From contig JBBMOL010000247.1 of the NCBI GenBank assembly GCA_037954665.1, positions 841,800 to 905,799 on the forward strand: a stretch of 64,000 nucleotides of DNA, given 5' to 3'. Shown piece after piece: positions 55,180-64,000 of this stretch (within the stretch, counting starts at the first letter, position 1; the number at the start of each line of letters is the position of its first letter). Source of the stretch: Laguncularia racemosa (lineage: Eukaryota; Streptophyta; Magnoliopsida; Myrtales; Combretaceae). The translations under genes and the position numbers were made by a program. Below the pieces are notes generated by a model. The model made no database searches, was not told the origin of the DNA, and worked only from the letters and a program-made list of their open reading frames with translations.

Positions 55180-55868
55180 TGATATGCCTACTTCCCAATT
55201 AAGGATCCAACACTCACAATTCTAATTTCGATAATCACAACAATCAACCTAAATAAGTTAAACACAAGAACAAATAATGTTTAAACCCTTACCAGATGTT
55301 ACGCACTAGCAAAGGATTAGTCCTAGCATGAAATGGTTGATACAACATAATACAATTTCGACGCCGTCACTTGCCACGATCCAAGGATTGATAAGAGTTG
55401 AGAGGAAAAACTCAAAGAGTCTATTTCAAAGGTTCATAATTTGTCTAATTTTGATGCCCCAAAATGCATATAAGAGGCAAAGCTTCGTAACAAAAGTTGA
55501 CATAAACTGGTCTAAAGAAAGCCATCGACCTTGAAGGATTAAGCCATCGGCCTTAATGGATTAAGCTACCAGCCTTGAAGGAGTAAGTCACTGACCTTGG
55601 ATGGAGTACGCCGTTAGCCTTCTTTGGCTACACCACTGGCATTGATGGTCGGCCTAAATAGGATATCATCGGTCATCAATTGTTGTCTTGAAGCAATGAC
55701 AATTATATTTGATTGAAAATAAAACAATCATGGAAAATTTATGAAGAGACTATGTGATTTTCCTAGGGTTCCATCTGATCAAGTAGAACCCTCAATGTAA
55801 GGTTCTATAATCCTTTGGTTCTAACTCGAGTGAGTGGTCTTGTAACTAGAAGGGTTTGATTCCCATCA
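55180..55868 (-). repeat. 5' LTR of element I
   Basis: 689 bp, TGATATGCC...CCCATCA. It contains a run of about six 22-bp repeats at 55519-55650. The other LTR is not in the window. Confidence 0.7.
55519..55650. repeat. 22-bp tandem repeat in the I LTR
   Basis: Units of AAGCCATCGACCTTGAAGG type, 22-23 bp, about six copies with increasing divergence to the right. Confidence 0.75.
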
Positions 55869-56577
55869 GCATGTCACAAGGTAAATCTTAATTCACAGTC
55901 AAGATTTTCATATTCGTTTTTTGATGTATTTCTTAATGTTTTCCTTCATACTAATTTTTTAATTTGAAAATTTTTTAGGTTTACAACTACACTTTTGCGT
56001 TTGTCGAGTGAAGCCAATACAAATGAAACCCATCAAGTTGATGGCTTTTGATAAACATCACTCGAAGATCCCTTTGTAAGTTCTTAAGGAAAAAGGGAAG
56101 TCATTTGATGCCCCATTCTAAGGTATCAATACAAAAACGCCCAAGGGTTCAAATATCAAAGCCTAACCGATGGGACATTATAGGGGATTAGAGCAAAGGT
56201 AAAGGTCAGTATCTAAGGTGAGATTGGCTTGAAGGTGAGCTCATGGGCTACAACTCAAGGACTTATCCTTCGTAAAATTTTCCTGGTAAGTGTTTTCTTC
56301 AGTTTTTGCTAACCATTTGTTTTCCTTGCAAAGATGGCCTCGTTCCATCCTATTTGCTTCTCTAATCTAGCCATCCATTAAGTTAGGCGTAGAAGAAGAG
56401 AAGCTCAAGGGAAGATGTAAGGGGAGTTAGTGGCTCCTCCTACTAAGTAGCCCTCAATTAAAGGGATTGTAATAAGGGGTCTAAAGCTTGGCCAAACCTC
56501 TAACCTTACTCTTGCTACTATCAAGGGGAGGGGAAAGTTCTTAGTAGGTGATTTGGGGTAATCCTAGTAGGCCTAGG
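55869..56577 (+). other. Unclassified stretch between elements I and H'
   Basis: Not matched to any other element in the window. On the plus strand a frame from ATG 56333 continues for about 80 codons, interrupted only by TAA and TAG codons that could derive from glutamine codons. A GTAAAT...TTTTTTAG interval at 55881-55978 looks intron-like. It could be a decayed gene or an unrecognised transposon. No domain recognised. Confidence 0.35.
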
Positions 56578-57749
56578 TGATGGGTGTCGAATCCAACAAA
56601 AATAAAACCTACTCCTAGACAATTATATGATTTGCATATAGTGGTGAGTAGAGTCGAATCCACAGGGATTGGTTAAAGATATTTCTATCCAAAGGGCATA
56701 AAGATGAAAAGAAAACGAGGGGGTTTTGTTTATGAATCAAAATAAAGTCGAAGCAAGATAATAGAATCGTATATTGATAAAAGCCTAGCCAAAGGAATCA
56801 AGATAGTTTAATTCAAGGAATTGATTATCGATGCAAATGTTTTCTATTCTTATTCCTAGATAAACTGGTTATGGTTATTAACAAGCTCTAACAACATATC
56901 TCTTCGTACTTCCTCGATAACCAAGAGAAGCTCTTTGATTATTTCTCTTATCAATTAGACAACCCCAGACAAGCGCTTAGGATTTAATCTACCAATAGCA
57001 TTAAAAACTAGAGAGACCACCAATTCATGCCAGTAGATTATAAGATAACCTATTTAAACATGATCACACACCTCCATAACATGAATTCGATAATCTATTT
57101 TATAACCAAACATGTTATTGTGTCACTGAGACTAGAACAATCAAACAATTACGGATTTGACGTGCTAGTTGACAATATATTAACTTGCTAATTGAGTAGA
57201 AGAGCTCTATTCATACCAATCAACAAAGATAATAATGACAAAACAATCAGAAGATACATGAATATCCGAAAACAACGAATAGATTAAATACAAGTCAATT
57301 AGACCTCACAATTCGTGGAGAATTAAACATCTATAACCCTTTGGCTAGAAAAGTAGCTTAGCTACTCATGTTCATCAATAAAACGAAAATAAAAAGTAGA
57401 GACATGATGAACCCAGTTGCCTGCTCTGCCTCTAAGATGATCCAAAGATTCCATATTAAAAGATTCAAAAGTTTTTTTTCACCCTCTAGGGTTGGTTCTA
57501 TTTATATTGTTAGAGAGATGGCATGTGATCTTTAGCTAGCAAGATACGAAAATATCTTTCCTTTTCCAAGTAGATTTCGAGAAGTGAATCTTCGTCTGCC
57601 TGGCACGCCCTACCACACGGCCGTGGGTCAAGTCGTGCCTTCCTCTGTGCATAATTCACGTATCATCTTCCGTGTCCAGTGTGTAGCACGGCTCCACCCA
57701 CGGCTAGATTTTCAACCGTGCCTTCCTCTTTGCATGATCTACAAGTTCT
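56578..57749 (-). repeat. Partial Athila-type LTR H'
   Basis: First 1172 bases (plus-strand order) of an LTR starting TGATGGGTGTCG, homologous to H (60993 onward), interrupted by G. It includes a TATA (minus strand TATAAATAG, 57498-57506) and CACGGCCGTG at 57616-57625. Confidence 0.82.
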
Positions 57750-58791
57750 TGATGTGCCTAAACACACTTAAAAGCACATCCAAAGGACTTAAGAAAAACT
57801 ATCTCAAGTCAAGGCAAAATCGGATCCAAAAATGGCACTTTTCAAAAGAACCCTAATGATGAAAGGATGAAATTCAAACAACCAATGATATAATCAGAAT
57901 ACTTCAATGAAAATGCCTTCTAACAACACTCTAATTTCATGTAATCCACGCAAATGAATCCTCAATTTGACAAAGAAAAATCGTAACAAAACAATCCCTT
58001 TCCAATGGTGAAAATCACGTTATCAAGGAAATCCTTAAAGATGAATTGGATCAATATGACAATTCCTTCAAATAATCACAAGAATTCGTAATAACAACAA
58101 GGATATCTGACCAAGAAATATCTCAATTCAACCCTAGATACAACACACTAGAGAAGAAAAGAAATCACAACAAAATGAAATTGATATAACTCACAATTTC
58201 AAGATGTTGCACTCGCCACAATTTCAACTTTTTGGGATTGAAATTGATAAGAGAATTTGGAATTAGGAAAACCCTAAGCCCTCTCACGAAATGTGAAGTG
58301 TTTGTTCTGCAAAATAAGCCTCCTCAAACCCTCTCTTAAGCAAGTATTTATACTTGCTACTCCTAGGGTTAAAAAGTGCTCAAAATTACAAGTTTGCCAC
58401 TTTTAAGGTGGCTAGCCCTAAATGAAAATTACAAGGAAATAAAAGTGTCCCAAAACCAAATACAACCAAAAATAGTTCATAAAAGTGTAAATATATAAAA
58501 GAAATGGTCTTCAAGATGCCGGTCTTCTATAGGATCCATCGGCCCAACTCATCGTCGGTTCAGGTCGGTCCATGGATAACCCACAATTTGAGTCTGAGGG
58601 AGTTTGTCCATTGCCCTATAGAATATGATAAGTGTGCCTGTTGGAAAACACAATACAAGAATAATAGAAAAGAGGTTAATATATAAATAATTTCGGGGTC
58701 GATCTGCTCAAAATGGGCCCTTAACGCCAAGATTTGAAATCCTTCAGTTCTTGCCCTAATGATAGGTCTTGTCGGATTTTTATTCCTATCA
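57750..58791 (-). repeat. 3' LTR of element G
   Basis: 1042 bp, ends ATTCCTATCA. It contains the pol tail RARTEGFQ in frame and the palindromic TATA element at 58341-58356. It is most similar to LTR L. Confidence 0.88.
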
Positions 58792-58803
58792 TCTCCTCGG
58801 GCC

Positions 58804-59300
58804 TCAAAAAGATTTGTCCTCAAAATCTAGTAGATCAAATGCAATAGAGACTTTGTTTCCTCCTAGCAAGTCACCTAAAGAAATATCTTTGCAAAATCCC
58901 AATATCTGAAATACTACAAGTGGTGATTGTCTTATCTCCTCCATTTCCAGGATGTATCTCTTCTGCAACACAAATAATGACCCATTATCCACTAAAGTTA
59001 CCCCTGTATCAACCTGTTCCACTGAAACTATTTCCTCTTTTTCTAACTCATCTGTATGCTGTTGATCCTCATGGTCTTCTAATGGTTGGCCCAACTGTTT
59101 ATTACCCTCTAAAACCTCTGAAGGTGAACATAAATGTCTCTGAACATTCTGGTTCTCTGGTGGTCTGCTCGTCTGACTATGATCATCAGGATCCTCTGAA
59201 GGTTGGCACATCGGTGTCTGACAAATTTTATGCTCTAAGGGTTGGCTCGTGTCACTAGAGCCCTCAAGAACCTTTGAAGGTTAGCATACTTGCGTTTGCA
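58804..59300 (-). pseudogene. Element G repeat-bearing ORF and pol tail
   Basis: Open 135 codons from 59211 to 58804, extended upstream in the same frame past one TAA near 59282. It begins with three imperfect 26-residue repeats (each begins Cys-x-Pro-Ser and contains Gln/Arg-Pro-x-Glu), then a Glu/Val-rich segment and DLLGGNKVSIAFDLLDFED. A one-base gain near 58812 disrupts the expected tail LRTNLFEARGDD, which continues in another frame into the LTR. No known domain was recognised in the repeats. Confidence 0.55.
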
Positions 59301-59690
59301 CAATTTGGTCCTCCCAGTCTAGGTAATCATCTGCGGAACCCCTACCATCAAATGAAGGCATCTATAGCTTCGCACACTTTGGTCCTCGAGGTGGTCTAAA
59401 TTCCCTGTCCGGATATGGATTAAGCCCAAAATTATCATCTCTATCTTCCCTAAGAGCATGATAATCTCCCTTTACTCTAGGTGGTGCCATAAGGTTTACC
59501 ATAGGTGGTGGCGGCAATGTCATCCTATCAATCCTTGTTGCTAATGTAGCAACAAGTGTGGAAAGGTCCCGAAGTTGTTCATCTAGAGTTCTTCCATTTG
59601 TATTTCGACGACTTAGTCTGCTACCTACTTGGCTATTGGCCTCATTGCCAATGTACCCATTTACACTATCATATGATATGTTTGTGGATG
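59301..59690 (-). pseudogene. Element G Gag N-terminal region
   Basis: MSYDSVNGYIGNEANSQVG near 59690, then LDEQLRDLSTLVATLATRIDR and FRPPRGPKCAKL with a TAG. It ends within DYLDWEDQ near 59305, where the family gag domain would continue; instead the repeat ORF follows. Confidence 0.7.
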
Positions 59691-60800
59691 CGATTTATCT
59701 AAAGTACAAATGTAATCTCAAATAATTTGTAGCACACTCCCTTCACTTCACCACGTCACAGTAACAAGTTTGGATAACAACACACACACTTGTACACCCA
59801 CGGTGCAACAAGTCACCAATGCAATAAATACTTTTTATCACTTCAAGTATATTAGAATAAGTGAAGCACAAATAAATACTTCTAAGTAGTTAAGAAATTA
59901 AATTCAACTCACAAGTGTTGAAGTAATAAGTTCAATTACTTTCACACTTTAATGTTTGTTTTTGAATTCAAATTCTACTACTTCAATTTTCCTTTATTGC
60001 TACGGTTTCACACCTACAATTGATCTTGATGTGCAGCACCTTTAATCCACATAAATCCACAAATTTACACCACCACACACACCTTCAATCACAGTGCACT
60101 CACTCCACCAGTAACTCCACGGCAACAACACAAACAACAACAACAATTAAGATGTATCACTTCCACGGCAACAACAAGGTGAATATTGATTACAAGTAGT
60201 CTTCAACTTCCATGGCAAATAATGAAGACAAAAGATTAATAAGTAGCTTCCCCAAAATGAATTTCGAATCCCACTATAGGCAGCAACTTTCAATTTGAAA
60301 TTCAAATAACTTCACTTATTGCAAGCCTTCCTCAATTGGTAACAATGAATTCAAATTCAAATAGCAATCATTAACTCCCACAACTTAATTGCATATGATT
60401 TGAATTCAAATAATTCCTTACTAACCAAACTTAATGTAATATGCAAATTTTACTTCACAAATTCAGAATTACACAATGGAATTCAAACAACAAACTTCAC
60501 AACTCCTCACGCCACAAGCTACTTCACGGTAACAATTGGTAAGTTTCACAATTTCAAAAAAAAATTTGCTAAAGTAACTTCACTTTGTACTTCTGCTCTT
60601 CCACGTGAATTAGTGTCCACAAAGTGATATAATAACCTTCCCAAATCAACTCCAACAACCAGCAAATCAATTCCCAATCCAAAACAATTTCGCAATATCA
60701 AACAACAACAACAACACAATTTCGGTTTTCACTTGATCAACCATATTTGATTATCACTTCCACGAAATTGAATACAACCAATTCCCTTCTCTCAACAAGA
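59691..60800 (-). other. 5' leader of element G
   Basis: AT-rich with AAC repeats near 60120-60150 and 60700. The part 60130-60780 closely follows F and A leaders, and the part 59815-59940 matches the K leader. No gene. Confidence 0.62.
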
Positions 60801-60992
60801 GCTCTGATACCAAAAAGATGATGTGCTCAAATCCAAGATTAAGCACATATAAAAACCAATTTGAAAGACAATCCAACAATGTCAATCAAACTAATCTCAA
60901 TCACATGAACAATGCCATCAATTTCCAATGAATTTAACCAATTCTTCAATTATGATGTGTTTGAATCTTAAATCCAAATATGATATAGCTCT

Positions 60993-62619
60993 TGATGGGT
61001 GTCGAATCCAACAAAAATAAAACCTACTCGTAGACAATTATATGATTTGTATATAGTGGTGAGTAGGGTCGAATCCACAAGGATTGGTAAAGATATTTCT
61101 ATTCAAAGAGAACAATAAGAAAAAGGAAAATGGGGGGGTTTTGTTTGTGAATCAAATAAAGTAAAACAAGGTAAGAAAATCAGATATTGGTAAAAGCCTA
61201 GCCAAAGGAATCAAGATGGTTTAATTCTAGGAACTGATCATCGATGCAAATGTTCTCTATTCTTGTTCTAGATAAATTGGTTATAGTTATTAACAAGCTC
61301 TAACAACCTATCTCTCCTTACTTCCTCGATAACCTCAGACAAGCGCTTTGAATTATTTCTCTTATTGATTAAACAACCCTTAGACAAGCGCTTAGGATTT
61401 AATCTATCAGTAGCATTAAGATCTAGAGAGACCACCAATTCATGCCAGTAGATTATAAGATAACCTATTTAAACATGATCACACACCTCCATAACATGAA
61501 TTCGATCATCTCTTTTATAACCAAACATGTTATTGTGTCACTAAGACTAGAACAATCAAACAATTACGGATTTGACGTGCTAGTTGACTATATATTAACT
61601 TGCTAATTGAGTAGAAGAGCTCTATTCATACCAATCAACAAAGATAATAATGACAAAACAATTAGAAGATATATGAATACCCGAAAGCAAAGAATAGAAT
61701 AAATACAAGTCAATTAGACCTCACAATTCGTGGAGAATTAAACATCTATGACCCTTTGGCTAGAAAAGTAGCTTAGCTACACATGTTCATCAATAAAATG
61801 AAAATAAAAGATAGAAACATAATGAACCCGGTTGCTTGCTCTGCCTCCGCGTTTCCTTCTTCAAGATCCAAGATTCCAAGATCAAAAGTTGTCCTAACCC
61901 TCTAGGGTTGGCTCTATTTATACTATTAGATGGATAGCATGTGATCTTTTGCTAGTAAGATACGAAAATATCTTTCCTTTTTCAAGTAGATTTCAAGAAG
62001 TGAAGATACGTCTGCCTGGCACGCCCCACCACACGGCCGTTGGTTAAGCCGTGCCATCCTCTGTGCATATTCTTCAAGTCTTCAACCGCGCCCAGTGTGA
62101 ACCACAGTTACACACACGGCCAGATTTCAAGCCGTGCCTTCATCTGTGCATAATCTTCAAGTCTTCATCCGTGTCCAGTGTGTAGCACGGTTACAACCAC
62201 GGCTAGATTTCAAGTCGTGTCTTCATCTGGTTGATGTTCCACACTTTCTTCTCCTTGGCACATCTATCTTCCACCACGGCTTCAAGCACGGTTTATCCTA
62301 TGGGTTCCACCACGGCCGTGCCTTAAGCCGTGTCTCTCTCTGTTCAAAGTCCTCATTTTCGCCTTCTTTTCCAGTGTGTAAACACGGTTTGAACCTTGGC
62401 CGTGCCTCAAACCGTGCTTCCTCCGGTGGTGTAATTTCTTGTCTTGATCCAAGTTGTAGATGACTTCTCTAAAATACTTGAATTAGCATCCTTGAATCCA
62501 TTTAACCTGATTTATCACGATGATAGAATTAAAGTACCATTTCCTTATGATTTCTATAAAATCAATAATAATTTAACACAATTTATACTATAAAGATTGA
62601 GTATAAAATGGCTCTATCA
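60993..62619 (-). repeat. 3' LTR of Athila-like element H
   Basis: 1627 bp, TGATGGGTG...CTCTATCA, followed by the purine tract of H. It contains TATA (minus strand TATAAATAG, 61914-61922) and a cluster of CACGG/CCGTG-type motifs at 62030-62410, including CACGGCCGTG at 62311-62320. Confidence 0.82.
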
Positions 62620-64000
62620 AATTCCCCCACACTTAAACTCTTGCTTGTCCTCAAGCAATTGCATCAAATCAATTGAGAAATCTATCATAGATTATACAAA
62701 CTTTCTTTTCATCATTCCAAGCATCTATTCATTTGTAATTCATGACTTGTAGTTTAATGTCTACTACTTCAACCCAATTGGTTTCCCGTGATCAAATTAC
62801 TATGGACAAAATTCAATAGCTAATCTAAACAAAACCAACTTTAATCCTCATGTTTAGCAAAAGAATTTTTATTCCAAAAGTAAATACTTAATCCACTAAG
62901 GAAAAACACCCAATTAAACTTCATTGAACATTAGCAAACATATAATCCTTGCAACATAAAGTAAAAGCATATAGTATAAGCTCTTTGCTAGATATTCTCC
63001 CTTTTATACATCTTTGTTTTATTCAATGAATGTTTACATTCATGTTCTTTTGATTTATTCAAGCATCTGTTTTGACGGGTTTTTGCCCGCTTCTTTTCAT
63101 GAACTTTCGCCTTTTTTCACCCTTATCGTTATAGTGAGTTCATTGAGTCGGCACATCCCGAGCTCATCACTCAAGTGACCGGGTTTTGAGATACCCCTAC
63201 GGACTCTTCCTCACGCTAACATTCAAGTTTGAATACTCTTAACTCAATTACTTGAATCATTGGAGTAATGGCTATGCTTGATTTTGAATTTTTTTTTTTT
63301 TTCAAAGAGTATATAGTAGCTAATATAACCTAGAAGTAAACTTGTTTATTTTTCACTTAAGGACTCGACCTACTCTTAGACTTCCAATTCTAAAGCTAAA
63401 TACAAGGTAAATTTGTTTCTTAAAGATTTCACTACTTAATTTTAACCATGTATTCTAATCACAGCAGTGGGTGAGTAAAGCATTTGAACAAGTCAATTTC
63501 ACATTTTGTAGATGCTTATTACAACATTTAGTACAATCTCTAGATTTCATGATAATTTTGAAAAACTTTGGCTTAAAATTGCTTAAGGACAAACATTCAG
63601 AGTATAAGTTAGTTCTCTATTCTCTATATTTTATTATCCTCTCCCCCACACTTAGCTTGAACAGTGTCCTCACTGTTCCTAGTTCAGCACAATTGAAGAG
63701 GAATTAACAACACAAAGGACATTAGAGAATAAGAGAAAGGAAATATTGGTACTTCCCAGGTATTGGAGTGCTCCCTTTAAGCTATGGAAAGTGTCATCTA
63801 ATGATATGTATCCTTGCTGCAGTCGATCCAAAGAGTTCAAAACTACACTAAAATCAAATCAAACTAAACAAAAACAAAACAAAACTAAAACAAACCAAAA
63901 CTAATGCAAAACAATTTATTTTTTTTACATGGGTTGCCTCCCATGAAGCGCCTTTCTTTAACGTCTTTGGCTAGACGTTCCTGGCTAAATATTCGGATAA
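62620..64000 (-). mobile_element. Athila-like element H, 3' spacer (element continues beyond the window)
   Basis: Reverse complement of the same spacer type as 23788-25374. It has purine tract AAGTGTGGGGGAATT against the LTR, an internal tract AAGTGTGGGGGAGAGG near 63642-63658, and the post-pol motif (GGCGCTTCATGGGAGGCAAC, minus strand) near 63930-63955. Pol should begin just right of the window. No env-like gene is seen. Confidence 0.78.

Larger units (their letters stand above)
57750..60992 (-). mobile_element. Element G: TGATG-family gag element, truncated on the right by H
   Basis: Left (3') LTR 57750-58791, internal region 58792-60818, primer site 60801-60812, right LTR start 60819-60992, cut by H. 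It is inserted in H' (left TSD probably GTTCT; the right side is not visible). The first 170 bases of the right LTR differ in subtype from the same part of the left LTR, so the element may be recombinant. It encodes only a Gag N-terminus, an unusual repeat region and a short pol tail. Confidence 0.82.

Overview
The window is plant nuclear DNA and appears to consist almost entirely of LTR retrotransposons. No host gene, tRNA, rRNA or CRISPR array was found. The lineages present are Athila-like, CRM-like and Ogre/Tat-like Ty3/gypsy elements and a SIRE/Maximus-like Ty1/copia element. With AT-rich sequence and dense nesting, this suggests heterochromatin of a dicot, possibly pericentromeric. The species is not identifiable from the sequence alone.

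The elements are nested, and most boundaries were confirmed by matching 5-bp target-site duplications (TSDs). Element I (54487-55868) is the outermost. Its gag was split by element K, which runs from left of 26795 to 54486. K was split by four insertions: Athila-like C (window start to 26794), gag-protease element F (26995-37131, TSD GTTAC), Ogre/Tat-like M (40111-50447, TSD ATACC) and a two-LTR tandem L'-L (50918-52984, TSD CACTC). C was itself split by gag-protease element A (1-13925) and by CRM-like D (16046-22899, TSD TTGGG). A was split by copia element B (2794-12896, TSD AGCTC/AGCTA). F was split by CRM-like E (27882-33177, TSD ATAAT). To the right, a partial Athila-type LTR H' (56578-57749) is followed by gag-protease element G (57750-60992), cut by a second Athila-like element H (60993 to the window end).

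The most notable content is a family of short elements with TGATG...CATCA ends (A, F, K, G, I and the L pair). All lie on the minus strand. They keep gag, a CCHC knuckle and an aspartic protease, but lack reverse transcriptase, RNase H and integrase. Copies A and F share two in-frame amber codons at the Gag/knuckle and knuckle/protease boundaries. K is scrambled (protease, RT start, gag, second protease), G carries three 26-residue repeats, and several LTRs are mosaics. Such elements would need proteins supplied in trans; the CRM-like D/E lineage is one candidate because its protease region and pol tail are similar.

The only long ORF of unusual type is the 508-residue ORF1 of M. M has 2.15-kb LTRs, a tRNA-Arg primer site and a 132-bp minisatellite next to its 3' LTR, and shows no gag or pol. 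Nearly every premature stop examined is explained by C-to-T or G-to-A change (CAA/CAG/CGA to stop, TGG to stop), as expected for methylated, silenced DNA.
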